From contig JAOXSF010000111.1 in assembly GCA_025800125.1 (NCBI GenBank), positions 35,289-99,288 of the forward strand: 64,000 nt of DNA. The letters are read 5' to 3'. Positions 30,286 to 39,818 of this stretch are shown in pieces. A program made the translations under genes and the position numbers. The stretch is from Marinobacterium sp. GTDB taxonomy: Bacteria > Pseudomonadota > Gammaproteobacteria > Pseudomonadales > Balneatricaceae. Every line of letters starts with the position of its first letter. Position 1 is the first letter of the stretch. The notes beneath the pieces are model-generated. The model had not been told where the DNA came from and made no database searches. It was given only the letters and a program-made list of their open reading frames with translations.

Positions 30286-30561
30286 GGCTGCTGTTCCAAA
30301 GGTTGGGAACCGTGCAGGTTCCTTTGTTAACAAAAGACGAGCTTGCCATCATATATAAAAGGGGTATACCCCACAACCGAGCAGGCACGGCCTGAAAGCC
30401 CGCCAGCGCAGGCTCGGGCAGCCCAAAATACGGTTTCTGATCCAGTCAGCAGCGCCAGCCGTAAAAAGGCGTCAGTCGCATAAAAGTCACCAGTACAGCG
30501 GTTATTCCATCACCAGATAGCATGCGCTACGCACCAGAAAAAGCATGCAGGAAGGAACGGC

Positions 30562-31425
30562 TCAGTCGAGCACCCGCAGCATCACTGGCACCTGCAAAGA
30601 TAACAACCAGCGTCGGTAACCGGCATACAGACGACGGCCGCGCTGCTGGCGGTCAACCACCCAGCCTCGCACTTCAACTCGTTTACCCTGCAATCCGGCT
30701 ATGCCCGACACGCTCAACTGCTGTACAACAGTGGAAGAAATGCGCACCGCCAAACGCTGATCAAGCTCCAGCCAGCTGGTTTTGCCACTGTGTCTGGCCA
30801 GACTTACCCGACCACGCAGTACCATAAAACCACCATCCCCCTCGCGCAGGGTACTGACAGCTCGCCAACCTCTATTATCAGACCAGAGCCCCTCTTCGGT
30901 GTGCCGCGCCCGCGCCTCAGCCGCCGCCAGACAGCGCTCAATACCAGTAACCGGTGCTAATTCGACATGCCAGCCCAGCCCTTGTAGCAATAACTGGCGG
31001 GACAGCAAGCGACCATCGGGCAGCTGCAAATGCGCCAGCACACGACCATAGCGGTTATGACGACGTGCGCCAGTCGTCAGCCGCAGTGACTGCCCAGCAA
31101 TCAAACGCTCAAGGAGCTGGCCTGCGGCATGGGCAAACGGCTGATCAGGGCGGCCTTTGCGGCCCAGTTCCGGAGTATTGATTCCCAGCAACCTGACCCG
31201 TCGGCCATCTTTAAGCAGTACGGTGTCACCATCAAAAACAGTACGTACATGAACGGTCTGTGATATTCCTGGTGGCTGACAGTCAGCAGGCAACGCAGCA
31301 ATGGCTGGGAGTGAAAGAAAAAGAATGAAAAGAAGGAAAAGAAAAACAGCGGAAAACAGAACACCCGACGCCAGAAACACAAAAGCACCCTGAAAGGGTG
31401 CTTTTCGAGTGTGCGCAAACGGCAT
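30562..31425 (-). CDS. Thermonuclease (SNase-fold) family protein
   Basis: 287 residues if started at ATG 31425. After a hydrophobic stretch (about 13-44) that looks like a signal peptide comes a staphylococcal-nuclease domain, about 55-180: VRTVFDGDTVLLKDGRRVRLLGINTPE, then RYGRVLAHLQLPDGR and GLGWHVE. The C-terminal 100 residues form an extra domain, VLRGRVSLARH to the end. A calcium-dependent periplasmic or extracellular nuclease is likely. The first codons overlap the rpmE terminator, so translation may begin at a later codon, such as GTG at 31378-31380. It follows rpmE as in Pseudomonas. Confidence 0.82.
   Translation of the reverse strand: MPFAHTRKAPFQGAFVFLASGVLFSAVFLFLLFILFLSLPAIAALPADCQPPGISQTVHVRTVFDGDTVLLKDGRRVRLLGINTPELGRKGRPDQPFAHAAGQLLERLIAGQSLRLTTGARRHNRYGRVLAHLQLPDGRLLSRQLLLQGLGWHVELAPVTGIERCLAAAEARARHTEEGLWSDNRGWRAVSTLREGDGGFMVLRGRVSLARHSGKTSWLELDQRLAVRISSTVVQQLSVSGIAGLQGKRVEVRGWVVDRQQRGRRLYAGYRRWLLSLQVPVMLRVLD
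31381..31405 (-). terminator. Terminator after rpmE
   Basis: AAAAGCACCC, loop TTTC, GGGTGCTTTT in the minus direction: a perfect 10-bp stem whose arms end in A and T runs. It sits inside the predicted 5' end of the nuclease gene. Confidence 0.8.
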
Positions 31426-31428
31426 CGC

Positions 31429-31644
31429 TTACTTCTTGAGAGAGCGAGCACCGAAACGCTTGTTGAAACGGTCAACACGGCCGCCGGAAGTGGCTTCTTT
31501 CTGCTTACCAGTGTAGAACGGGTGGCATGCAGAACATACGTCCAGGTGCATATCTTTACCCAGAGTGGACTTGGTCACAACGGTGTTACCACAAGAACAC
31601 TTTGCCGTCAGTTCTACGTAATTCGGATGGATATCAGCTTTCAT
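31429..31644 (-). CDS. rpmE: 50S ribosomal protein L31
   Basis: 71 residues starting [20 protein letters not shown], with the four Cys (16, 18, 37, 40) of the zinc-binding L31 type and [23 protein letters not shown] near the end. ATG at 31642-31644 fits the family although the frame is open further upstream. The Cys-containing form is normally used when zinc is ample. Divergent from priA. Confidence 0.97.
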   Translation of the reverse strand: MKADIHPNYVELTAKCSCGNTVVTKSTLGKDMHLDVCSACHPFYTGKQKEATSGGRVDRFNKRFGARSLKK

Positions 31645-31969
31645 TTTCTTTCTCTCACATTGTGCCGCCATCTGGTTACCGTATCCCGAAGATACCCGTA
31701 CTCCAGATACCGCACGGAGGTTTAAAATACGGCCTTGGCCGATGGTATATAGAGCAGGCGGCGGATTATACATGCCGCCCTCACTGGCTGCAATATAGCC
31801 AACCCGGCGACCACCCTCAGCAAGGAAAGTCAGGACACACATTTTCATAAACCGGGTATCCGCATGATACTTCTCACCATCCAGACGCAATCATTACACT
31901 TGCACCAGTACGATAGCTTTCCTTATTCTGCGCCTCCTCTTTCCTTTATATAGCTGCTACAAGGTTTCC
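31645..31969. other. Divergent intergenic region, rpmE/priA
   Basis: About 325 bp holding both promoters. The rpmE frame stays open through it but carries no recognisable domain. I saw no terminator, RNA gene or strong operator. Confidence 0.4.
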
Positions 31970-34213
31970 ATGTCTGTATTGCGTCTGGCTCTGCCAACTC
32001 CGTTGCGTCGTCTGTTTGATTACCTGCCACCTGAAGGCATGGACATTGACGGCCTGCCAGCATTACAGGCGGGCGTACGGGTGCGGGTGCCTTTCGGCAA
32101 CCGCGAGCTGATCGGCCTGCTGATCGAAACTGATCAGCACAGTGATATAGCTGGCTATAAGCTGAAAGCCGCACTGGAAATACTGGACCAGACGCCCCCG
32201 CTGCCAGACCACCTGTTCAAACTGGCCCGCTGGGCAGCAGGCTATTATCACCATCCGGAAGGCGATGCGCTGCACCAGGCATTACCGGTACTGCTACGCA
32301 AAGGTGCACCCTGCCAGTATGCCCACGCCACCCTGTGGCGTGCCACCGCACAGGCCAGCCTGGACGCCCTGTCCTCACGGGCAAAACGCCAGCGTGAAAC
32401 ACTGGCCATTGTACTGGCACAACAGACCGGCCCCGGCCACAGTGGCGGCCTGAGCAGCGATGCGATCCGCGCTGAAGGAGGCGATAGCCAGGCACTCAAA
32501 GCACTGGCGGAAAAAGGGCTTGTTGAAGCCTTTGAGTACATCCCCGTCAGTCACCTGCCCGGCCATCCAGCAGACAATAGCACCCGGCTGCTCCGTGAAC
32601 CGGCACTGTCACTGAACAACCAGCAACAGGCGGCCGTTACGGCGGTGACTTCAGCGCAAGGGTTTCAGCCCTTTCTGCTGGAAGGGGTAACCGGTTCTGG
32701 TAAAACCGAGGTCTATCTGCAGATTATCGAAGCCACTCTGAAAGCAGGCAGACAGGCGCTGGTACTGGTACCCGAAATTGGCCTGACACCACAGACCGTC
32801 AGCCGCTTCAAGGCACGCTTTAACTGTCCGGTGGTGGCACTGCACTCGGGCATGACAGACCGTCAGCGGCTGGATGCCTGGCTGAAAGCACGTGACGGCC
32901 TGGTGCCGATTGTAATTGGTACCCGCTCCGCCCTGTTCACCGCGCTGAAGCACCCCGGCATACTGATCATCGACGAAGAACACGACGCATCGTTCAAACA
33001 GCAGGATGGCTTTCGTTATTCCGCGCGGGATCTGGCCATCGCCCGCGCTCATCGTGAACAGATTCCTGTATTGCTGGGCACCGCAACCCCGGCACTGGAA
33101 AGCCTGCATAATGCCCTCAGCGGCCGTTATCACCACCTGAAACTGACCCACCGGGCCGGTAACGCCAAACCGCCTGCATTTGAGTTGCTCGACATCCGTC
33201 AGGCCGCGCTGAGCGATGGTCTGTCCACAGCACTGACCCGACAGATCGCCGATACCCTGCAACAGGGCAACCAGGTACTGGTGTTTATCAACCGACGCGG
33301 CTTTGCACCCAGTCTGAGCTGTCAGAGCTGCGGCCACATCGCTGACTGCCGTCGCTGCGATGCCCACATGACCCTGCATATGAAACCGCCACACCTGCAC
33401 TGCCACCACTGTGACAACCAAAGGCCAATCCCGGCACGCTGCCCGGAGTGTGGAAGCAATGAGATGAAAGCGGTGGGCAGCGGCACTGAACGTACCGAAC
33501 AGACACTGGAACAGCGTTTCCCGGATTACCCGGTATTACGGGTTGACCGCGACAGTACCGCCCGCAAAGACGCACTGGAAAAGATCATGCAGCAGGTACA
33601 CACCGGCAACCCCTGTATCCTTGTCGGTACCCAGATGCTGGCCAAAGGCCACCATTTTCCAGATGTCACCCTGGTCGCCATCCTGAATGCCGATGGCGGC
33701 CTGTTCAGTGCTGATTTTCGTGGTATGGAACGAACCGCCCAGCTGATTGAGCAGGTTGCAGGGCGAGCGGGCCGAGCAGATAAACCAGGCCGGGTAGTGA
33801 TGCAGACATTTCATGCAGACCACCCCGCCATCACCCGGCTGGTCTGCGACGGTTACAGTGCATTTGCCAGCGATGAACTGGAAACCCGCCGTCTGACTCA
33901 GTTGCCCCCCTTTCAGCATCTGGCCCTGTTAAAAGCAGAAGCCAGCAAGCAGGGACGGGCAGAAGCCTTTCTGCGCGCGGTGCGCGAACATATGGAACAG
34001 ACCGCCACCCTGGCACCACAAAGCCGGTTTGTCGGCCCTTTCCCCTCTACCATGGAAAAGAAAGCCGGAGTATTTCGTGCCCAATTACAACTGCAAAGCG
34101 CCCAGCGGGCTGATCTGCATCGCAGCCTGCAAGCGCTCTGCCTGCTGCTGGAGCAACAACCGGAAGCACGCAAGGTACGCTGGGTGCTGGACATAGACCC
34201 GACTGAAGTCTGA
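31970..34213 (+). CDS. priA: Primosomal protein N' (PriA helicase)
   Basis: Restarts stalled replication forks by recognising branched DNA and recruiting the primosome. 747 residues: N-terminal DNA-binding domain (LRLALPTPLRRLFDYLPP), Walker A GVTGSGKTEVYLQ near 240, Walker B IIDEEHD near 338, zinc-binding Cys pairs between about 443 and 500 (SCQSCGH, CRRCDAH, CHHCDNQ, CPECGS), and GTQMLAKGHHFPDVTLV in the helicase C-lobe. Length and order match the family. AAGG precedes the ATG. Confidence 0.97.
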   Translation: MSVLRLALPTPLRRLFDYLPPEGMDIDGLPALQAGVRVRVPFGNRELIGLLIETDQHSDIAGYKLKAALEILDQTPPLPDHLFKLARWAAGYYHHPEGDALHQALPVLLRKGAPCQYAHATLWRATAQASLDALSSRAKRQRETLAIVLAQQTGPGHSGGLSSDAIRAEGGDSQALKALAEKGLVEAFEYIPVSHLPGHPADNSTRLLREPALSLNNQQQAAVTAVTSAQGFQPFLLEGVTGSGKTEVYLQIIEATLKAGRQALVLVPEIGLTPQTVSRFKARFNCPVVALHSGMTDRQRLDAWLKARDGLVPIVIGTRSALFTALKHPGILIIDEEHDASFKQQDGFRYSARDLAIARAHREQIPVLLGTATPALESLHNALSGRYHHLKLTHRAGNAKPPAFELLDIRQAALSDGLSTALTRQIADTLQQGNQVLVFINRRGFAPSLSCQSCGHIADCRRCDAHMTLHMKPPHLHCHHCDNQRPIPARCPECGSNEMKAVGSGTERTEQTLEQRFPDYPVLRVDRDSTARKDALEKIMQQVHTGNPCILVGTQMLAKGHHFPDVTLVAILNADGGLFSADFRGMERTAQLIEQVAGRAGRADKPGRVVMQTFHADHPAITRLVCDGYSAFASDELETRRLTQLPPFQHLALLKAEASKQGRAEAFLRAVREHMEQTATLAPQSRFVGPFPSTMEKKAGVFRAQLQLQSAQRADLHRSLQALCLLLEQQPEARKVRWVLDIDPTEV

Positions 34214-34521
34214 ATTTTCTCGACTCATCACCGCTTGCGCACCTGCCGTCGTCTTTTTCCGAGCTACCCGTTTTTATGGGCCGCCAGTCTTTTTCGACTA
34301 GCAGCATTGCGCCAGATCATCTATTACCTGAAATATGGACATCGACCATGGTCCAGGCTATAAGTACAGGCCCGCATAGCTGATCAAATGCTCAGCAATA
34401 TGTCTGGATACGCCCCATAACGGCAGTCCTGACGACGCCCTATAAAAATAACAACAGGGATGCAGAGAATCGCCGCACGGGCAGACGGTGCCTGCGCCCC
34501 ACACAGTTCAGGGATTCGACC
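34214..34521. other. Intergenic region, priA/chemoreceptor
   Basis: About 308 bp. It contains repeated pyrimidine-rich GTCTTTTTC segments near 34246 and 34290, and at about 34440-34460 a hairpin CCCT/AGGG displaying an A-rich (AAN)-type loop in the chemoreceptor leader. A sigma-28-like site is not convincing here. Confidence 0.45.
34438..34461 (+). promoter_or_regulatory. (AAN)n loop hairpin in chemoreceptor leader
   Basis: CCCT, then a loop reading AAA-AAT-AAC-AAC in triplets, then AGGG, about 60 bp before the chemoreceptor ATG. The same motif in the same kind of hairpin occurs repeatedly at 46027-46605. (AAN) runs are the ligand of the Hfq distal face and resemble Crc/Hfq target sites in Pseudomonas, so this may be a post-transcriptional control site. 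Confidence 0.4.
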
Positions 34522-36510
34522 ATGCAGATGACCATTACCCGCAAGATTTCACTCGGGTTTGCCGTCCTCGTAGTATTCATGATCATTATCGCACTGGGTG
34601 CGCAGTACGGTTCACGCAGTGTCTCCGACGCTATGCATCGGGTAACTGACCAGTCGCTGCCAACACTGACGGGCGGTTTCAACCAGATGATCAGCCTGCA
34701 ACAGGCAAATCAGAGTCTGTATAACGCTCTGGCACAACCCCGGGTACGCGATCTGAACAAAGCGCGCAAAGCATTCAGGCAGCAACTGGATATATTCAAC
34801 AGCAAGCTTGACCTGCTGCCAGCTCAGGTAGCTGGAAATCGCACCCTGCAACAGCAACTGGATGAAATTCGCAGCAGCAGTCAGTCCTTCGCCAGTGCCG
34901 CTGACGAGATGCTCAAACAGCGAAAGAAACAGCTGATTCTGGACCGTCGCATCACCGAATCCGAGATCGCATTACAGAGTGACAGTGACGCCCTGACCTC
35001 CTGGATACAACGCTATGTCAGCAACAGCAAACGTAGCGAAAATGTTGATAATGCCATTATTGCCCGTACCATTACCCGCGCCCTGAGCACCCATCGTTTC
35101 CAGCTGATCAACTACCGCCGCACCCGCGAGATAGACAGTCTGCAGAAAAGCCTGGCAATGAGCGCTAACAAGCTGATGCAGAGCTTCAATAACTTTGCCA
35201 CCGTTGAACCACGCGCTCGCCAGATAAAAACGCTGACCGGACGGGTAAATGATGCGTTCTACGGCGAGAATGGTCTGATTGATATGTACCGCCAGCGCCA
35301 CCAACTGTCTGATCGTCAGAAGCAGCAGATGGCGACAACCGCGACCCTGATTCAGCACTCCAGCGAGGCGGCCAACCGCTTCATTGAGACGGCCACTGCT
35401 GATGCTGACCAGGCCCGGCTGGCGGCGGATAAACACAGTCAGTTTGCCAACTGGCTGATCATCGCCCTGGCAGCGGTATCCATTGGCACCGCCATCACCA
35501 TCGCGACCATCACCACGCTGGCGTTACGCCGCCCGCTGCACCAGATTCGCAAAGGTCTGAACGCAGTACGTGAAGGCAACCTGCAAATCCGCTTTGATGA
35601 TAAGCGCCGGGATGAATTTGGCGAACTGGGCGATGCTCTCAACAGCGTAGTGACAGAACTGCAATCCGTGCTGCGTCAGGTGATTGATGGCTCTCACAAA
35701 CTGGCTACTGTCGCTGACCAGAACGAGGGCATCAGCCGCCACGCCACCACCGCCATGCGCCAGCAGAGCAACCAGCTGGAGCAGACCGCGACCGCTGCCT
35801 CACAGATCGAAAACAGCGTGTCAGAAGTGGCTGATCACAGCCATCAGACACTGCAAGCGGTCGAAAACTGTGAAAACCTGGGACAGAACGCCGCCAGCTA
35901 TGTTGAACAGACCCTCACCCGTATCAGCAACCAGAGCAACGAGATTGAAAGTGCGGTGCAGGTCAGTAATGAACTGGTAAAATACAGCGCCGGTATCGAC
36001 AGCATTCTGGAAACCATTGGTGCGATTGCTGAACAGACCAACCTGCTGGCACTGAACGCCGCCATTGAAGCCGCCCGTGCCGGTGACCACGGCCGGGGGT
36101 TTGCTGTGGTGGCCGATGAGGTACGTGATCTGGCCAGCCGCACCCAGAACTCCACCCAGGAAATTCAGACCATGGTGGAAAATATGCAGACCTCCATCCG
36201 CCGCGTCGTTGATACCATGCAGCGCGCTCAGGGCCAGGCACAGGACTGTGTCGGCCATGCCAGCACATCCCGCGAAGCGTTACAGGAGCTGGCCAGTGCT
36301 GTCTCCGATATTCGCAATATGAGCACACAAATTGCCACCGCTTCCGAGCAGCAGCGCAGTGCTGTCGAAGAGGTCAGCCGCACACTGGTGCATATTAATG
36401 AAGCGGCAGCGGAAACAGCCACCGGAGCCGAACAGGCCGCAGGTGGCAGCAAAGAGTTGCTGGGACTGGCACAGCTACAGCAGCGACTGGTACAGCGCTT
36501 CTCGATCTGA
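34522..36510 (+). CDS. Methyl-accepting chemotaxis protein with large helical sensor
   Basis: 662 residues: membrane segment about 10-30, a long all-helical periplasmic region of about 280 residues (helical-bimodular-like size), second membrane segment about 313-338, HAMP about 340-395 ([19 protein letters not shown]), then a signalling domain with tip [23 protein letters not shown] near residue 510. The C-terminus lacks a CheR pentapeptide (ends LVQRFSI). The ligand is unknown. ATG choice between the first and third codon is open. It stands alone between priA and argS. Confidence 0.93.
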   Translation: MQMTITRKISLGFAVLVVFMIIIALGAQYGSRSVSDAMHRVTDQSLPTLTGGFNQMISLQQANQSLYNALAQPRVRDLNKARKAFRQQLDIFNSKLDLLPAQVAGNRTLQQQLDEIRSSSQSFASAADEMLKQRKKQLILDRRITESEIALQSDSDALTSWIQRYVSNSKRSENVDNAIIARTITRALSTHRFQLINYRRTREIDSLQKSLAMSANKLMQSFNNFATVEPRARQIKTLTGRVNDAFYGENGLIDMYRQRHQLSDRQKQQMATTATLIQHSSEAANRFIETATADADQARLAADKHSQFANWLIIALAAVSIGTAITIATITTLALRRPLHQIRKGLNAVREGNLQIRFDDKRRDEFGELGDALNSVVTELQSVLRQVIDGSHKLATVADQNEGISRHATTAMRQQSNQLEQTATAASQIENSVSEVADHSHQTLQAVENCENLGQNAASYVEQTLTRISNQSNEIESAVQVSNELVKYSAGIDSILETIGAIAEQTNLLALNAAIEAARAGDHGRGFAVVADEVRDLASRTQNSTQEIQTMVENMQTSIRRVVDTMQRAQGQAQDCVGHASTSREALQELASAVSDIRNMSTQIATASEQQRSAVEEVSRTLVHINEAAAETATGAEQAAGGSKELLGLAQLQQRLVQRFSI

Positions 36511-36532
36511 CCACCTCTCACCTGAAGGGCCT

Positions 36533-36647
36533 GTTTTCTGTCCAGATCGTTTTCTGTCCAGACTGTTCGTTGTCCAGACTATGTTACTGAACGGACTATG
36601 TTACTGAACGGACGGTGTTACTGAACGGACTGTGTTACTGAACGGAC
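36533..36647. repeat. Compound minisatellite: three 16-bp then four 17-bp units
   Basis: Units of the type GTTTTCTGTCCAGATC start at 36533, 36549 and 36565. They merge into units of the type TATGTTACTGAACGGAC starting at 36580, 36597, 36614 and 36631. Units within each set differ at only one to three positions. It lies between the chemoreceptor stop and argS. Confidence 0.9.
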
Positions 36648-36769
36648 TGTGCAGAAAACAGGCAGAGCCCCCTTAACAATTTTACCTTCTGGCGTGATAA
36701 TACCCGGTTCTCAGCGTGGCTCTGTGCCAGGCTTTCCGATACAACTTCCAACCGGTATTAATCAGGCTG

Positions 36770-38530
36770 ATGAAAGAACAAATTGCGGAACTGATCGCGT
36801 CTGCTGTCGATGCCCTGCTGGCTGACGGCACTCTGCCCAGCGAAACTCAACCAAAAATCATGGTTGAGAATACCCGAGACAAAGCCCACGGCGACTTTGC
36901 CTCCAACATTGCACTGACGCTGGCAAAACCTGCCCGACGCAACCCGCGAGAACTGGCTCAGGCGATTCTTGACGCTCTGCCACACTCTGACCTGATTGAA
37001 AAAACCGAGCTGGCAGGCCCGGGTTTTATCAACTTCTTCGTTACTCAGGCATCAACGGCCGCTGTGGTAAAACAGATTCTGAACGAAAAAGCTGACTTTG
37101 GCCGTAACCGTGCTGAGGTAAAAGAGCGTATTCAGGTTGAGTTTGTTTCCGCCAACCCGACCGGCCCACTGCACGTTGGCCACGGTCGTGGTGCCGCGTA
37201 CGGGGCATCCGTTGCCGATCTGCTGGAAGCCGCTGGCGTACCGGTTGAGCGAGAGTACTACGTAAACGATGCCGGTCGTCAGATGAATATTCTGGCTACC
37301 AGCGTCTGGCTGCGTTACCTGGAAAAGTGCGGTGCCGAACTGACCTTCCCGAGCAACGGCTATAAAGGCGACTACATTCACGACATCGCCGCAGATGTGT
37401 TCAGCCGTGAAGGTGATCAGCACAACCGTGCTATCACCACCGTGATGGCAGACATCCCGGCCGATGAGTCGCAGGGCGGCGACAAAGAGGTGCACATTGA
37501 TGCACTGATTGATCGCGCCCGTAGCCTGCTGGGTGACGAAGGCTACGAAGTCTTCTTCAATGCCGCACTGGACTCCATTCTGGGCGACATTAAAGATGAT
37601 CTGTCCGGCTTTGGCATTGACTACCAGCAGTGGTTCTCCGAGCGCAGCCTGACCACTAACGGTGATGTCGATAGTGCACTGAATAAATTGCAGGAAAATG
37701 GCTACCTGTACCAGCAGGACGGCAATCTGTGGTTCCGCTCTAGCGAATTTGGCGATGACAAAGACCGTGTTGTCCGTCGTGCCAACGGTGCCACCACCTA
37801 CTTCGCCTCTGATATCGCCTACCTGAAGAACAAATTCGAACGTGGCTTCGACAAGGTACTGTACATCTGGGGTGCAGATCATCACGGTTACATTGCCCGT
37901 ATGAAAGCCGCCTGTCAGGCACTGGGTTACTCCGAAGAACGTCTGCTGGTACGTCTGGTACAGTTCGCCATTCTGTACCGTGGTGAAGAGCGTGTGCAGA
38001 TGTCCACCCGTTCCGGCTCCTTCGTAACATTGCGCGAACTGCGTGAAGAAGTAGGCAACGACGCCTGCCGTTTCTTCTACGTAACCCGTAAAGCCGACCA
38101 GCACATGGATTTCGACCTGGAACTGGCCAAATCAGAATCCAAAGATAACCCGGTGTACTATATTCAGTACGCCCATGCCCGTGTCTGCTCGGTACAGCGC
38201 AAGCTGGCTGAGAATGGCTGGGAATGGGATATGGAGGCAGGTCTGGCAAATCTGGCAGCACTGAGTACTGAACACGAAAAAGACCTGATCACCAAACTGA
38301 GCAAGTACCCTGAGGTGCTGACCAATGCGGCGATCAACTACGAACCCCATGTACTGGCCAACTACCTGCGTGAGCTGGCCAACGACTTCCACAGCTACTA
38401 CAACGCCAACAAGATGCTGATTGAAGAGGCGGATCTGCGTAATGCCCGCATCACCCTCAGCGAAGCAGCGCGCCAGGTTCTGAATAATGGCCTGACCCTG
38501 CTCGGCGTTTCTGCACCGGAGCAGATGTAA
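36770..38530 (+). CDS. argS: Arginyl-tRNA synthetase
   Basis: Class I synthetase charging tRNA-Arg. 586 residues from ATG 36770, giving the usual MKEQIAELIASAVDAL start; an upstream GTG at 36716 would add 18 residues without family match. Motifs are NPTGPLHVGHGRGAAYG (HIGH-type signature), EYYVNDAGRQM, WGADHHGY and the KMSKS-equivalent VQMSTRSGSFVTL. The C-terminal anticodon-binding domain runs to the end (NNGLTLLGVSAPEQM). Followed after three bases by the SPOR-domain gene. Confidence 0.97.
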   Translation: MKEQIAELIASAVDALLADGTLPSETQPKIMVENTRDKAHGDFASNIALTLAKPARRNPRELAQAILDALPHSDLIEKTELAGPGFINFFVTQASTAAVVKQILNEKADFGRNRAEVKERIQVEFVSANPTGPLHVGHGRGAAYGASVADLLEAAGVPVEREYYVNDAGRQMNILATSVWLRYLEKCGAELTFPSNGYKGDYIHDIAADVFSREGDQHNRAITTVMADIPADESQGGDKEVHIDALIDRARSLLGDEGYEVFFNAALDSILGDIKDDLSGFGIDYQQWFSERSLTTNGDVDSALNKLQENGYLYQQDGNLWFRSSEFGDDKDRVVRRANGATTYFASDIAYLKNKFERGFDKVLYIWGADHHGYIARMKAACQALGYSEERLLVRLVQFAILYRGEERVQMSTRSGSFVTLRELREEVGNDACRFFYVTRKADQHMDFDLELAKSESKDNPVYYIQYAHARVCSVQRKLAENGWEWDMEAGLANLAALSTEHEKDLITKLSKYPEVLTNAAINYEPHVLANYLRELANDFHSYYNANKMLIEEADLRNARITLSEAARQVLNNGLTLLGVSAPEQM

Positions 38531-38533
38531 ACC

Positions 38534-39766
38534 ATGGCAGCGCGCAAGGATTTCGGACAGCAGCAGGGTCGCCCTGCTGCCAGTCGGGCACCCGCACCAC
38601 GACGGGAACAGCCTTCCACGGCGGCCCGATCAGGTGCCAGCCGTAGCGGGGCAACCCGTCAGGCTGCGCCTGAACCACCGAAACCACTGGTGGCAGACAA
38701 CACGGATAACAGTCGCTCTGCCCCTGCGCGCCAACGTCAGTCCGTATCAGTCAGGCTGTCGTCAATGACAGCATTGCTGACACCCATACAGGCACTGTTT
38801 ACCAGGGCATCGCTTGCCAGCAAACCGTCACCCACGCGGCGACCGTCTGATCAGCCAGAGCCAGCGATCCCGGCAGCCAGCCAGCCAGCTGCGCATTCTG
38901 GCAGTATCAAAAGCCCTGGCAGCGCGAAAGGCTCGGGCAACGTTAAAAGTCCGGGCAGCACTCAAAGTTTCAGCCATGCTCAGCCCGACATCCCGGTTCC
39001 GCTGACAGCAGAATCCCGGGCGGTCGAAACAGACAGCACAGACCACCTGCCCCAGGGGCTGACGGCGGAGGCATCACATCATCGTACGACTCCTGGTTCA
39101 GGCACAGCCACAGGCCACTCCGCCAGTCGTTCCCGACGTACCGCAGACAGTACCGACAGAACAGCAGCGCCGTCAGCTGGCAAAGGCCTGTCACAACGTC
39201 AGCTGCTGATAGCCGTTGGCCTGATTGGCGGGCTCGGGATGCTGTTAACTCTGCTACTCAAAACAGCGGGCGGTCGCGACAGCAGTTCAACTGTCAGTAT
39301 TCCTGCAACACCCGCCGCGGCAGCATCTGAGTCACAGGCCTCGGTAACAGAGACTTCGACCACACAGGCGCAAGCCACGAAAGAAGAAGAGAAAAAAGAA
39401 GAAATAAAGCTGCCACCGGAAAAAACCGGCCCGGCCCGCTTCAGTTTTTACGAAATGCTACCGGAAACCGAAATCAAACCGGAACCGGTAGAGGCGTACA
39501 AATCAACGCCGAAAGACGCCAAAATGAAATACAACTACCTGCTGCAAGCCGGTTCGTTCCGCAAACAGAGTGATGCTGAACGCATGCGGGCACGGCTGGT
39601 CATGGAGGGTATGCCAAACGCCACCACCACTCGCACGACAGGCAGTAACGGTGTCTGGTATCGGGTACGCATCGGCCCCTTTGATAACCGCTCACGTATG
39701 AACCGTGCCCACGACAAGCTGGTACGCATGCAGGTTCAGCCGATGGAAATCAAAATCAAGCAGTAA
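38534..39766 (+). CDS. SPOR-domain membrane protein (FtsN-like)
   Basis: 410 residues: a long, basic, Ala/Pro/Ser-rich cytoplasmic N-terminus of about 220 residues with low-complexity SPGSAKGSG-type repeats, one membrane segment (LLIAVGLIGGLGMLLTLLL, about 224-244), a linker, and a C-terminal SPOR domain from about residue 330 (NYLLQAGSFRKQSDAERMRARL to WYRVRIGPFDNRSRMNRA). SPOR domains bind denuded septal peptidoglycan. Its place between argS and hslV matches the FtsN-like gene of Pseudomonas. The N-terminus is longer than in typical FtsN. Confidence 0.85.
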   Translation: MAARKDFGQQQGRPAASRAPAPRREQPSTAARSGASRSGATRQAAPEPPKPLVADNTDNSRSAPARQRQSVSVRLSSMTALLTPIQALFTRASLASKPSPTRRPSDQPEPAIPAASQPAAHSGSIKSPGSAKGSGNVKSPGSTQSFSHAQPDIPVPLTAESRAVETDSTDHLPQGLTAEASHHRTTPGSGTATGHSASRSRRTADSTDRTAAPSAGKGLSQRQLLIAVGLIGGLGMLLTLLLKTAGGRDSSSTVSIPATPAAAASESQASVTETSTTQAQATKEEEKKEEIKLPPEKTGPARFSFYEMLPETEIKPEPVEAYKSTPKDAKMKYNYLLQAGSFRKQSDAERMRARLVMEGMPNATTTRTTGSNGVWYRVRIGPFDNRSRMNRAHDKLVRMQVQPMEIKIKQ

Positions 39767-39818
39767 CCCCGCGGGACTCAGCCCGGCCAAGGCAGAGACA
39801 GTCAGGGCGCAGATACAG

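Noticed and set aside
34351..34390. Sigma-28-like promoter for the second chemoreceptor
   Set aside because: The best TAAG/GCTGATCA pair has the wrong spacing and only partial -10 match.
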